Source: an uncultured Bacilli bacterium
GTDB taxonomy: Bacteria; Bacillota_I; Bacilli_A; RF39; UBA660
Assembly (NCBI GenBank): GCA_934086815.1
Contig: CAKOIM010000007.1
Location: 1 to 48,329, forward strand
Direction of reading: 5' to 3'
Length of the DNA stretch: 48,329 nucleotides
Made by a program: the position numbers and the translations under genes. Below the pieces are notes generated by a model that made no database searches, was not told the DNA's origin, and saw only the letters and a list, made by a program, of their open reading frames with translations. This document shows, piece after piece, positions 1 to 8,282 of this stretch. Position 1 is the first letter of the stretch. The number at the start of each line of letters is the position of its first letter.

Positions 1-1224
1 AAGTCAAGACAAATAAATGGTTTAGTTAATGAGTGGTATTTAGAAGATGTTTCAAATAATATAAGAAGTGCTTTTAACTCCAAGATGAAACAAGGAGAAT
101 TTATCTCCCCTTTTGCCTCATTTGGTTATGAAGTATCAAGTGATGATAATAATAAATTAGTAATAGATCCAGTGGCCTCAGAAATAGTTAAAAATATCTA
201 TAATTTATATCTAACTGGATTAGGGTTTACTAATATAGCAAAACACTTAAATAGTAAAAATATACCTTGTCCTTCTTTATATAAATATCAAAAAGGAATT
301 AAATTAAATATAGTTAGTGATAGACCACGGGAAGAAATAAAATGGTCAGCAAGTGCTATTAAAACAATTTTAACAAATGAAATTTATTTAGGACATTTAA
401 TACAAGGAAAAAGAACCACGATTAGTTATAAAAACCATAAAATTAAAACTAAAGATAAAAGTGAATGGATAAGAATAGAAAATACTCATGAAGCAATAAT
501 TGATGAAGAAACATTTAAAAAAGTACAAAACGTTATGAAAGAAAGAACTAAACCATTAAAGAGTACTGGTAGTGTTCATATTTTCTCTGGTAAAGTATAT
601 TGTCTTAAATGCAATCGTTATATGCGAAAGAAGAATTCTTCTAAACACGAATACTTAGTATGTTCTAATAATCGTGATGGATATAAAGACTGTGAAAATA
701 AAACAGGAATTAGATACGACATACTAGAAAATTTAATACTAACTGAAATAAACAAAAAGATAAGCAAGTTTTATGATGAGAAAGAATTAGATAAAATAGA
801 TTCCAAGAAAGATAATAATAGATTTAAGAAAAAAATTAAAGATTTAGAAAAAGGATTAAATGATACACAAAATAAGATTTCTAAAACAGGAAATTATTTA
901 AAAAATATTTACGAAGATAAAGTTAATGGTGTTATTACTAAAGAACAATTTAAAGATTTAATTACACACTATAATAAAGATAATGATGCTTATAAAAATC
1001 AAATAAAGTCCATTAATAAAAAAATAGCTTACTATAAAATGAGAGATAAAAACACAAAAAATAATAAAGAAATATTTCTAAAATACCAAGAAATTAAAGA
1101 ATTAAACAGAATTATTATAGAAGAATTTATAGATAAAATCTATATTGGAAAATTTAATAATGAAAGCAAAAGTAGAGACATTCAAATTAAATGGAATTTT
1201 TCCAAAACATATGATTACAAATAA
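1..1224 (+). CDS. Large serine recombinase, C-terminal part (5' end outside window)
   Basis: The frame is open from base 1, so the ATG at 85 is internal and the N-terminal catalytic (resolvase) domain lies before the window. The visible part has the Recombinase domain found after the catalytic domain of large serine integrases (ending with the segment on insertion helices around 330-420), then a zinc ribbon with Cys codons at 601, 610, 661 and 691 (CxxC and C-x9-C), then a Lys/Glu-rich coiled coil (about 780-1070) and a short C-terminal segment. These enzymes integrate and excise mobile elements at short att sites using a Ser nucleophile. It probably moved the element whose scars lie at 1225-2580. 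Family call is firm; activity cannot be judged without the N-terminus. Confidence 0.9.
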   Translation, partial: KSRQINGLVNEWYLEDVSNNIRSAFNSKMKQGEFISPFASFGYEVSSDDNNKLVIDPVASEIVKNIYNLYLTGLGFTNIAKHLNSKNIPCPSLYKYQKGIKLNIVSDRPREEIKWSASAIKTILTNEIYLGHLIQGKRTTISYKNHKIKTKDKSEWIRIENTHEAIIDEETFKKVQNVMKERTKPLKSTGSVHIFSGKVYCLKCNRYMRKKNSSKHEYLVCSNNRDGYKDCENKTGIRYDILENLILTEINKKISKFYDEKELDKIDSKKDNNRFKKKIKDLEKGLNDTQNKISKTGNYLKNIYEDKVNGVITKEQFKDLITHYNKDNDAYKNQIKSINKKIAYYKMRDKNTKNNKEIFLKYQEIKELNRIIIEEFIDKIYIGKFNNESKSRDIQIKWNFSKTYDYK

Positions 1225-1237
1225 AAGATATTACATT

Positions 1238-1332
1238 AATTATCTTGGCTATTTAAACAAGTATCAATTAAATAACCTTTTACATTATTTTCTTAGTATT
1301 CTTTTATTCCCCTTATATAAAAATCCTTATTT
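1238..1332 (-). pseudogene. Decayed fragment of a Fic gene 3' end
   Basis: This stretch aligns by eye without gaps to 3771-3865, the 3' part of the intact Fic gene further on, at roughly 80% identity. Shared blocks include the bases around 1251-1273 and 1300-1310. It is on the same strand as that gene and encodes only a piece of its C-terminus. It lies directly behind the recombinase gene, so it is a leftover of an earlier Fic cassette or of recombination between cassettes. The short frame running the other way over it is not a gene. Confidence 0.75.
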
Positions 1333-1363
1333 TGCAATAATTTTTATAAAAACTATTGCAAAA
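1330..1363. repeat. Perfect 10-bp inverted repeat
   Basis: Arms ttttgcaata (1330-1339) and its exact reverse complement (1354-1363) are separated by 14 bases. There is no clear T tract on the plus side, so it may be a weak terminator behind the recombinase or an element end. It sits at the junction between the Fic scar and the following AT-rich spacer. Confidence 0.55.
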
Positions 1364-1423
1364 TAAAAAGTATTTGATATTATAGATTTAGTTTATAGAA
1401 AACAAACCTACTGATATTCAAAA

Positions 1424-1482
1424 TAAGTTAATGGTGTATTACGAGAGAACAATATAGAGATATTCAAATTAAATGGAATTTT
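1424..1482 (+). pseudogene. Remnant of a recombinase 3' end with internal deletion
   Basis: Bases 1424-1461 match 918-957 of the recombinase gene with a few changes, and bases 1461-1482 match 1174-1200, so the middle is deleted. This is the tail of a second, related recombinase gene placed about 200 bases behind the first one. A small hairpin (aatagag, 1484-1490, with 1500-1506) follows. It shows that two related elements were inserted at this locus, or that one was duplicated and eroded. Confidence 0.7.
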
Positions 1483-1541
1483 AAATAGAGAGATTTATTC
1501 TCTATTCTGATTCCAAATGCATAATAAAGGAGGAAAAATAT

Positions 1542-2495
1542 ATGAAAAATGAAATTGTATTATTTGAAAATCAAAATGTAAAATTAGAAGTTAATATGAA
1601 GGATGAAACTGTATGGCTATCACAACAACAAATGGCTGAATTATTTGATTCATCAAGAACAAATATAATTGAGCATATAAACAATATATATTCAGATGGT
1701 GAACTTGATAAAATTTCAACCTGTCAGGATTTCCGACAAGTTCGAAAAGAAGGAAAAAGAGAAGTAGCCAGAAATATGCCATTTTACAATCTTGATATGA
1801 TTATTTCAGTGGGATATCGAGTTAATAGTAAACGAGGTGTTATTTTTCGTAAATGGGCAAATAAAGTATTAAAAGACTATCTATTAAAAGGATATGTAGT
1901 TAATCAAAAAAGATTAGAATATCTTGAAAAGACAATTAAATTAATAGATATTGCAGGAAGAATTGATACTGAATTAAAAGGTAACGAATCTCAAAAAATA
2001 ATTAAAGTAATAAATAACTATTCAAATGCTTTAAATCTACTTGACGATTATGACCATAAAAGAATAACTAAACCTAGTGGAACTAAAAATAATAAACAAG
2101 TTACTTATGAAGATTGTATGAATATAGTTGGTAAACTTAAATTCAATAGTGATAGCGATTTATTTGCATTAGAAAGAAACGAAGGTTTAAAAGCAATTAT
2201 AGGCACTATATATCAATCTTTTGATGGTAATGACTTATATCCTACTATAGAAGAAAAAGCAGCCAATTTCTTATATTTAATTACGAAGAATCATACTTTC
2301 ATTGATGGTAATAAAAGAATAGCTGCTACACTATTTATATATTTCCTAGATTTTTATAATATTCTTTATAATGATAATAGACAAGTTATAGATAATAATA
2401 CGCTTGTTGCAATAACACTACTTATAGCAGAGTCTAATCCTAAAGAAAAGGAAATACTAATTGATTTAGTAATGAACTTCCTAAATAATAAATAA
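1542..2495 (+). CDS. RhuM-Fic fusion protein (RhuM DNA-binding-like domain plus Fic/Doc domain)
   Basis: A 317-residue protein with two parts. Residues about 1-130 match the RhuM virulence-protein family (motif LSQQQMAELF, then NLDMIISVGYRVNS and RGVIFRKWA). A coiled linker follows, and residues about 185-317 form a Fic/Doc domain with the catalytic loop HTFIDGNKR at His251. That loop has Lys in place of the second Gly of HPFxxGNGR, as in Doc, a kinase of EF-Tu. Such fusions are common cargo of mobile elements; whether this one phosphorylates or AMPylates is not predictable. A strong ribosome binding site (aaaggagg) lies just upstream. No separate antitoxin gene is adjacent. Confidence 0.88.
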   Translation: MKNEIVLFENQNVKLEVNMKDETVWLSQQQMAELFDSSRTNIIEHINNIYSDGELDKISTCQDFRQVRKEGKREVARNMPFYNLDMIISVGYRVNSKRGVIFRKWANKVLKDYLLKGYVVNQKRLEYLEKTIKLIDIAGRIDTELKGNESQKIIKVINNYSNALNLLDDYDHKRITKPSGTKNNKQVTYEDCMNIVGKLKFNSDSDLFALERNEGLKAIIGTIYQSFDGNDLYPTIEEKAANFLYLITKNHTFIDGNKRIAATLFIYFLDFYNILYNDNRQVIDNNTLVAITLLIAESNPKEKEILIDLVMNFLNNK

Positions 2496-2536
2496 TTAAT
2501 TAGATAAACAATAATTAAAAATGTCTTCACTACATT

Positions 2537-2878
2537 CAAAGAGTTGCCTTAATTAGGACACTAGCATTAAAACCAGATATTTTAATGCTTGATGAACCTT
2601 TTTCTGCTTTAGATTATGTATCAAGATTAAGTGTAAGTGATGATGTTGCTAATATTATTAAAAATGAAAATAAAACTGTTATAATGATAACACATGATAT
2701 AGCCGAGGCAATAAGTCTTGCTGATAGAGTCATAGTATTATCAAAAAGACCTGCTAGTATTAAAAATATTTATGAAATTAATTTATCTACTAAAAGCAAT
2801 CCTATAGAAAACAGAAAAGCAAAAGAATTTTCAAAATATTATGACATCTTATGGAAGGACTTAGATAAAAATGTCTAA
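2537..2878 (+). pseudogene. ABC transporter ATPase, N-terminal half lost (SsuB/TauB type)
   Basis: The reading frame resumes at the QRVALIRTLAL segment that normally follows the ABC signature and continues through Walker B and D-loop (LMLDEPFSALD), the H-loop (ITHD) and the usual C-terminus of nitrate/sulfonate/taurine-type ATPases. Walker A, the Q-loop and the LSGG signature are absent: upstream is unrelated AT-rich DNA after the RhuM-Fic gene. The first in-frame ATG is at 2585. The gene was cut by the insertion or deletion that brought in the recombinase and RhuM-Fic genes. The stop overlaps the permease start by 8 bases, so the original operon junction is preserved. Confidence 0.85.
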
Positions 2879-3659
2879 CGAACAAAAAAAGTACCTAAAA
2901 AAAATCAAAACAAGAAAATGGGGAATTATTTTTAGTCAAATTATAATTGTTATTTTATTTTTAGGAATATGGGAATATTTAGCTCAAAAAAATATTATAA
3001 ATAGTTTTGTCTTTTCAAGTCCAAGTAAAATATATGAAACAATTATTAACTTAGCTTTACAAAACAATTTATTTCATCACATATTTGTAACACTTTATGA
3101 AGTTTTAATTGCTTTCATACTAGGTATTTTCTTAGGCTTTATTGTAGCTATTATTCTTTATGAAATTCCTTTACTAGCAGAAATTATTGATCCATTTTTA
3201 ACAATGCTTAATTCTTTACCTAAAGTAGCATTAGGTCCATTAATCATAATTTTAGCCGGAGCTAACATAAAAAGTATAATTATTATGGCTCTACTAATAA
3301 ATTTAATAATTAGTATTATTACTATTTATAATGGATTTTTATCCGTAGACTATATTAAAATAAAATTAGCAAAAACATTTAACGCAACAAGAACACAAAT
3401 ATTAAAATATGTTATAATACCAAGTTCTTATAATACTATAATTTCTAGTTTAAAGCTTAACATATCAATGAGTCTTATTGGTGTTGTTATGGGTGAATTT
3501 TTAGTTAGCCAAGCTGGTTTGGGATATTTAATTATTTATGGAACACAAGTATTTAATTTAAATCTTGTTATGTCAGGAATATTAATTCTTATAATTATTT
3601 CATTTCTACTTTACAAATTAGTTACATATTTAGAGAACAAATTAATTAAAAATAGTTAA
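2871..3659 (+). CDS. ABC transporter permease (SsuC/TauC/ThiX-like)
   Basis: A 262-residue integral membrane protein with about six hydrophobic segments and the cytoplasmic EAA loop of importer permeases (around residues 165-185, KTFNATRTQILKYVIIP), followed by the typical GVVMGEFLVSQAGLGYLI-like end. This family imports sulfonates, nitrate, taurine or pyrimidine precursors with a periplasmic-type binding protein. The gene is intact, but the ATPase upstream is beheaded and no binding-protein gene is seen, so the system is probably dead or depends on a remote ATPase. Substrate unknown. Confidence 0.85.
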   Translation: MSNEQKKYLKKIKTRKWGIIFSQIIIVILFLGIWEYLAQKNIINSFVFSSPSKIYETIINLALQNNLFHHIFVTLYEVLIAFILGIFLGFIVAIILYEIPLLAEIIDPFLTMLNSLPKVALGPLIIILAGANIKSIIIMALLINLIISIITIYNGFLSVDYIKIKLAKTFNATRTQILKYVIIPSSYNTIISSLKLNISMSLIGVVMGEFLVSQAGLGYLIIYGTQVFNLNLVMSGILILIIISFLLYKLVTYLENKLIKNS

Positions 3660-3660
3660 T

Positions 3661-3700
3661 TAAAAGACTGGTAATATCTATTTATTATCAGTCTTTTAAT
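3661..3700. terminator. Bidirectional terminator hairpin
   Basis: Arms aaaagactggtaata and ttattatcagtctttt pair with one G-T wobble around a loop of about 6-8 bases, flanked by A and T runs on the two sides. It can end both the permease transcript (plus) and the Fic transcript (minus). A similar hairpin lies at 4581-4620. Confidence 0.75.
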
Positions 3701-3729
3701 TTATATAAACTATGTTACATTCTTCATTT

Positions 3730-4470
3730 TTATTCATTATCTTCTAAAAAATAATTAACAAGTTTTTCATAATTATCTTGACTATTTAAACAAGTATCAA
3801 TTAAATAGCCTTTTTCGTTATTCATTTGATATTCTTTTATTCCTCTTATGTAAAAGCTTTTATTTCTATCCTCTATATAAAATGGCATTATATCATTAAA
3901 TAAACACTCTCTAAACAAAATCATTCTACCTACTCGGCCATTTCCATCTTGAAATGGATGAATATGCTCGAATCTAACATGAAATTCAATTAAATCTTCA
4001 AATGTTTTACAAGGAATATTATCATACCATTCTAATAAATTTTTCATATCTCTAGCAACATTAATTGGTAAAGAAGTTGTAATATCACCGACAAAGTTCT
4101 TCTTTTTTTTATACTCTCCTACATTAAACCATTCTTTTTCGCTATCAGTTAAAGTTCCATCTTTTAAAATAAAATGAAATTTTTTAATCATATCTTCGGA
4201 TAGTTTACTTTCAATAGTATCTAACATATATTTAAATAAAGTAAAATGATTTTTAGTTTCTATAGCATCCTTTAAAACTATGACTTTATCATTACTAGTT
4301 AATATAGTTCCAGTATCATAAATACTTGCAGTTTCATCTTTATTTATAGTTGATCCCTCTAAATGGTTTGAATTATAAGCAAATTCTAATTGTGTTTTAT
4401 GATAAAGATTACCAGACAAGTTCATTTTTCTTTGTTCAATTAAAGCTTTTTTTACATCTCTTATTTTCAC
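3730..4470 (-). CDS. Fic family protein, class II-like with N-terminal inhibitory motif
   Basis: The start is taken as GTG at 4470, 5-6 bases after aaaggtgg; this gives 246 residues and makes the further upstream reading noncoding. The Fic motif HPFQDGNGR starts at His171 and is canonical for AMP-transferases. Residues 34-39 (SNHLEG) fit the inhibitory (S/T)xxxE(G/N) motif placed N-terminal to the Fic core in class II proteins, so the enzyme is likely self-inhibited and needs no separate antitoxin. It has a partial homologous scar at 1238-1332 and stands alone between two similar hairpins, as a cassette. Targets are unknown. Confidence 0.9.
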   Translation of the reverse strand: MKIRDVKKALIEQRKMNLSGNLYHKTQLEFAYNSNHLEGSTINKDETASIYDTGTILTSNDKVIVLKDAIETKNHFTLFKYMLDTIESKLSEDMIKKFHFILKDGTLTDSEKEWFNVGEYKKKKNFVGDITTSLPINVARDMKNLLEWYDNIPCKTFEDLIEFHVRFEHIHPFQDGNGRVGRMILFRECLFNDIMPFYIEDRNKSFYIRGIKEYQMNNEKGYLIDTCLNSQDNYEKLVNYFLEDNE

Positions 4471-4580
4471 TAATACCACCTTTTGTGTAAATATTATATC
4501 ATAAATAAAATATAAATTATATAAATAAAAGGCGGCATAAATATTCAAAAATAGCCAAATAAAAGATAATTTTATTAATA

Positions 4581-4620
4581 AAAAAAACTGATAATTTCTT
4601 ATTCACTATCAGTCTTTTTT
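4581..4620. terminator. Terminator-like hairpin similar to the one at 3661-3700
   Basis: Arms aaaaaactgata and tatcagtctttttt pair with a one-base bulge. It ends in a T run on the plus strand. No plus-strand gene precedes it, since the divergent Fic gene begins just left of it. It resembles the hairpin on the other side of the Fic gene over about 40 bases, so it may mark a cassette boundary. Confidence 0.6.
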
Positions 4621-5004
4621 ATTAAACCATAAAGGAGAAAAAATAATAATATTTAACTTCTAATACATTTATGAAAGATACAATTGTAAAGATATTGTAT
4701 TCATCAAAAGTAAGACAAAAATGTCTTGCTAAAACTGAATGTCAAATATTTGGTTTACCTTTTGAGTTTGTTAGTTTTAAAATAATGCCAACGGATATAA
4801 GTACTAATAAAAAAAAAATTTTCATTAATTCTTTTTTTAATTATTTTAAACATCAGTTTTTTTCTTCTTTTCTCCTTTTGCAATTTAGTATAGCATTATT
4901 ATTATAAAAAAACAACAACAAATCATAAAAAAATGAAAAAATTGTAACTATTCTTTTTTTCATTATTTATCTGTGTAAACCATATTGTTATTGTAATATA
5001 TTAA
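4621..5004. other. Intergenic stretch with no supported gene
   Basis: About 380 AT-rich bases. Short open frames exist on both strands but none has a good ribosome binding site and protein-like composition together. A small hairpin with arms aagaca/tgtctt lies near 4711-4727. A 27-codon membrane-like frame on the minus strand (start near 4830) lacks a ribosome binding site. I see nothing else. Confidence 0.5.
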
Positions 5005-5033
5005 TTGAAAAATATTGTAAACTTTGCTATACT
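5005..5033 (+). promoter_or_regulatory. Sigma-A promoter for the two small membrane genes
   Basis: TTGAAA (5005-5010), a 17-base spacer and TATACT (5028-5033). Expected start near 5040, about 20 bases before the gene at 5059. Its position rules out translation starts upstream of 5040. Confidence 0.75.
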
Positions 5034-5058
5034 CTTTAAAGTAAAGGAAGTAGTATTT

Positions 5059-5280
5059 ATGAAGTTTTTTTTATTATTAATATTTATTTTATTATCTATA
5101 TTAACAATTATATATATGCATGAATTAAACAATACAAAGAAAACATTTAAATATAAAAATTATACGATAAAATATGATACGGAACTTGATAAAAATGAAA
5201 AAATAATAACTATTCAAAATAAAATAATATTTACAAAAAGAATTAAGTATTTACTATTAAAAATGAAAGCAGGTAACTAA
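5059..5280 (+). CDS. Small membrane-anchored protein of unknown function
   Basis: A 73-residue protein that begins with one hydrophobic helix (MKFFLLLIFILLSILTI) and continues as a Lys-rich hydrophilic region. The ATG at 5059 follows aaaggaag and a good promoter, and is preferred over the in-frame TTG at 5005, which overlaps the promoter. The stop overlaps the next start by one base (TAATG), so the two genes are translationally coupled. I do not recognise a family. Confidence 0.7.
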   Translation: MKFFLLLIFILLSILTIIYMHELNNTKKTFKYKNYTIKYDTELDKNEKIITIQNKIIFTKRIKYLLLKMKAGN

Positions 5281-5477
5281 TGATAATTATATTTTTTATG
5301 CTTGCAATAATATCTATTGCATTTATTTTTTACGTAGTAATTACAGATAAATACGAAATAGACTATGATAATTACTGTAATACTTATAAAAATGAATTAA
5401 CTAAGACCGAAGAAATTATTAAGAAAAATGAAAAAATAATCAAAAATTTAGACAAGAAAATTTCTAAACTTAAGTGA
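5280..5477 (+). CDS. Small membrane protein with coiled-coil tail
   Basis: 65 residues: an N-terminal transmembrane helix (about residues 1-21) followed by a Lys/Glu-rich coiled coil (residues about 38-65). It follows the previous gene with a one-base TAATG overlap and ends in TGA directly against the convergent HD-domain gene. The topology resembles small divisome or stress membrane proteins, but no family is recognised. Confidence 0.65.
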   Translation: MIIIFFMLAIISIAFIFYVVITDKYEIDYDNYCNTYKNELTKTEEIIKKNEKIIKNLDKKISKLK

Positions 5478-6206
5478 TTATTTTTTTATTTGTTTGACAT
5501 TTTTATTTTTACCACTTAATAAAGCTAAATATCCATGCAAAGAATGCATATCTTTTCTTAAAGCTACAATTTTATCAGCCTTAGACATAATTCTACCTTC
5601 GATAAAAAAAGATCTTCGTAAAGACAAATGACCAATTTTGCCTATATCCGTGGATACCTTTATCATTTTTTTGTATTTTTCATCTAATGCTTCGTATTTG
5701 TCTTGATTATTTAAATCTAAAAACTTATCATCGATGCTACGTACCGGCAAAGGAAACATATGATGAATAATACCATCGATTATTATTATGGCTTTTTCTT
5801 TATTTTTAAAATAACTAGGAAACCATGTAATTGCATTTACGACAGCCTCTATGGGATGAGAAAAACCATGTTTATTTACCAAATCTTTTTTAATAAATGT
5901 GTTTTGCCAAGGACACTCATATAAATCGTGAAACATAGCAATTAATATAGCTAATTCTAATCTTATTTTATCATACTTTCCTTGTTTTAATTTATGAACT
6001 AACTTATATGTTAATATAGCATCACATAAAATATGATCCCCGAGCATTTTCATGTCATGATGAAAAAAAGGGGCTTCACATCTTTTTTGAAACTCTTCAT
6101 GTTCACAAATTGGCTTTATAATTTGCCATAATTTTTTTATATCACTATTAGAGAAATTATACTCTAATGCTAAAATTTTATAATTATCATACATTTTATT
6201 TTCCAT
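5478..6206 (-). CDS. HD-domain metal-dependent phosphohydrolase-like protein
   Basis: 242 residues. Metal-binding HD signature: His58 in GDHILCDAI, His93-Asp94 in FHDLYECPW, paired His148-His149, and Asp211 in SKADKI. This order (H...HD...D) fits HD hydrolases that act on nucleotides or related phosphoesters. It is cytosolic with no fused domain, and substrate cannot be told. The ATG at 6206 is preceded only by a weak aagaga and lies close to a TATAAT-like box, so the start is moderately secure. It stands alone and diverges from the collagen-like gene. Confidence 0.8.
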   Translation of the reverse strand: MENKMYDNYKILALEYNFSNSDIKKLWQIIKPICEHEEFQKRCEAPFFHHDMKMLGDHILCDAILTYKLVHKLKQGKYDKIRLELAILIAMFHDLYECPWQNTFIKKDLVNKHGFSHPIEAVVNAITWFPSYFKNKEKAIIIIDGIIHHMFPLPVRSIDDKFLDLNNQDKYEALDEKYKKMIKVSTDIGKIGHLSLRRSFFIEGRIMSKADKIVALRKDMHSLHGYLALLSGKNKNVKQIKK

Positions 6207-6290
6207 TTTGCATCTCTTAAATTATAATACAATTTATTTCATATAACAACTAATACTTTTTTTCATATATTATAATGGAGGTTAATACTT

Positions 6291-7169
6291 ATGAATAACT
6301 ATGAAAAAGCTAAAAGAACTATAAAAAACTACTGCCCAAGTCATAATTACTGTTACTACCCTATTACAGGGCCAACGGGACCTCAAGGACCTGTTTCAAT
6401 AAAAATTGGTAATACCAAAACATTAAATCCAGGCGTTAATGCAAAAGTACTTAACTCAGGAACAAAAGAAAATGTTATATTAGATTTTGAAATACCATCA
6501 GGAAGTCCAGGTATAGCAGAAAAAATAATTATAAATTCGACCACAACAGGAAACGCAGGAACTAATGCTTTAATAAAGGACAATTACATTGATAACACAC
6601 ACTATCTAGATTTTATAATACCAAAAGGGTTTGATGGAGCTTCTGGTGATATTGGGCCAACCGGGCCTGAGGGACCACAAACAATTAAAGCAAGTTATGT
6701 TGTGAGTTTTGAAGATAATTATCCAAGTGAAGGTTTAGAAATAAAAGAAAATGCTATATTACCTTTATCTAGAATTGAAATTAACCAAGGAAATATTATT
6801 AACATACAAGATAACACACTAAAGTTTTTAATTCCTGGGCATTACAAAATAAACTTTATTGTAAATGCAGCAATAAAAAAAGATAATACAGTATTTGATG
6901 AAAATAAAGATTTAATAAGTATAGGTTTTCGGAAAAAAAATAGTGATGATATTTATATTGGTAATAGCTTATGGTTTAATGATTCAATTTCCAAAAGTAT
7001 TGTAGCTCAAGGAATACTTGCTGTAACAAACATAAACGATGAATATGAACTAGTAAATGTTACTAAAAGACCAATTTATTTAAAAGTACCAAAAATAGAA
7101 AATATTAATACTCGTTCTTTCTTTGTAACCTTACCAGTTAACTTAGTAATAGAATATTTAGGTTATTAA
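6291..7169 (+). CDS. Collagen-like surface protein (BclA-like) with C-terminal globular domain
   Basis: 292 residues. A short N-terminus with Cys15 and Cys21 is followed by short Gly-X-Y blocks (GPTGPQGP near residue 26; GPTGPEGP near residue 123). Between them are two related modules ending in LDFEIPSG and LDFIIPKG, the spacer type seen in exosporium and gut-bacterial collagen-like proteins. Residues about 135-292 are predicted to form a C1q/TNF-like trimerising beta domain, by analogy with BclA. There is no signal peptide or LPXTG, so the export route is unclear. Ribosome binding site tggagg. The next gene is a glycosyltransferase 33 bases downstream, which may glycosylate this protein. Confidence 0.82.
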   Translation: MNNYEKAKRTIKNYCPSHNYCYYPITGPTGPQGPVSIKIGNTKTLNPGVNAKVLNSGTKENVILDFEIPSGSPGIAEKIIINSTTTGNAGTNALIKDNYIDNTHYLDFIIPKGFDGASGDIGPTGPEGPQTIKASYVVSFEDNYPSEGLEIKENAILPLSRIEINQGNIINIQDNTLKFLIPGHYKINFIVNAAIKKDNTVFDENKDLISIGFRKKNSDDIYIGNSLWFNDSISKSIVAQGILAVTNINDEYELVNVTKRPIYLKVPKIENINTRSFFVTLPVNLVIEYLGY

Positions 7170-7202
7170 ATGTATATATTTTAAAGAAAGAAGGTTTAAA
7201 AG

Positions 7203-8282
7203 ATAAAAAAAATAGCGGTTTATGCAATATGTAAAAATGAAGAAAAATTTGTTACTAAATGGTACAATTCAATAAAGGATGCTGATGGTATATTTGTTCT
7301 AGATACGGGATCAACTGATAATACTTTAAAACAATTTCAAGATTTAAATGTAACAATTAAAAGTGAAAATATAACCCCATGGCGTTTTGATGTAGCTAGA
7401 AATAAGGCTTTGGAAATGATACCCGAAGATTTTGATATATGTGTTTCTCTAGATTTAGATGAAGTAATGCGCCCAGGTTGGAAAGAAAACATTTTAAAGG
7501 TATGGAATGATAATACGACTAGACTACATTATACTTACAATTGGTTAATTGAAAACAATGTTGCCAAAATATCATTTTATAGTGATAAAATTCATAAAAG
7601 AAAAGGGGCTTTTTGGGTAAATCCTGTCCATGAAATAGTAAAATTTCATGAACCAGAAACTATTGTTACCACGGATGATGTAATAATTGATCACTATCCA
7701 GATAAAAATAAATCTCGAAAAAGTTATTTACCCTTACTAGAATTATCTATTAAAGAGGATCCTCAAAATGATAGAAACATGCATTACTTAGGAAGAGAAT
7801 ACATGTACTATGGAAAATGGAATGATGCAATAGATACTTTAATAAAACATTTAAAAATGAAAAGTGCTACCTGGAGCGATGAAAGATGTGCTTCAATGCG
7901 TTTCATTGCAAGGTGTTATAAAAATTTACAAAGATATGATGAAGCATTAATGTGGTTAGAAAAAGCTATCAAAGAGGCTCCCTACCTAAGAGATCCCTAT
8001 GCAGAAATAGCTTTACTATATTATTCTTTAGAAGATTATAAAATGGTCATTTATTATGCAAATAAAGCATTAGAAATTAATTATAATCCTAAAACTTATA
8101 TAAATGAAATATTTAGTTATGATGAAACATTAAATGATATATTATCTATATCATACTATTATGAAAATGATTTAAACAATGCTATTAAAAATGCTAATAT
8201 TGCATTAGAAATAAATCCTAATAATGAAAGAATAAAAGAAAACTTAACAATATTTAAAAATCAAAAAAACACTGAAAATTAA
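7203..8282 (+). CDS. Family 2 glycosyltransferase with TPR repeats, apparent AUA start
   Basis: The conserved start of this family (KKIAVYAICKNE, then VLDTGSTDNT and the metal-binding SLDLDE) begins right after an ATA codon at 7203. An in-frame TAA lies at 7197-7199, and no ATG, GTG or TTG occurs in frame until a TTG just before the ATG at 7410, which would delete the nucleotide-sugar binding part. Homologues I know start with Met at exactly this place. A purine-rich aaagaaagaagg lies 8 bases upstream of ATA. The protein would be 359 residues: GT-A domain about 1-190, then TPR helices to the end. Cytosolic; likely modifies the collagen-like protein encoded just upstream. Either AUA initiation or a damaged start codon. 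Confidence 0.85.
   Translation: MKKIAVYAICKNEEKFVTKWYNSIKDADGIFVLDTGSTDNTLKQFQDLNVTIKSENITPWRFDVARNKALEMIPEDFDICVSLDLDEVMRPGWKENILKVWNDNTTRLHYTYNWLIENNVAKISFYSDKIHKRKGAFWVNPVHEIVKFHEPETIVTTDDVIIDHYPDKNKSRKSYLPLLELSIKEDPQNDRNMHYLGREYMYYGKWNDAIDTLIKHLKMKSATWSDERCASMRFIARCYKNLQRYDEALMWLEKAIKEAPYLRDPYAEIALLYYSLEDYKMVIYYANKALEINYNPKTYINEIFSYDETLNDILSISYYYENDLNNAIKNANIALEINPNNERIKENLTIFKNQKNTEN

Noticed and set aside
1145..1366. A 73-codon open frame overlapping the recombinase end
   Set aside because: It runs antisense through the Fic scar and out of frame over the recombinase; explained by those.
4755..4835. A 27-codon minus-strand membrane-like frame (MKIFFLLVLIS start)
   Set aside because: No ribosome binding site or promoter at the right distance; too short to support on composition alone.
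4671..4907. A 78-codon plus-strand open frame
   Set aside because: No ribosome binding site near its ATG, skewed Phe/Leu/Ile tail from T-rich DNA and no homology I recognise; likely chance.
6271..6276. TATAAT just before the collagen-like gene as its promoter
   Set aside because: A start six or seven bases downstream would leave the ribosome binding site at 6277-6282 out of the transcript.
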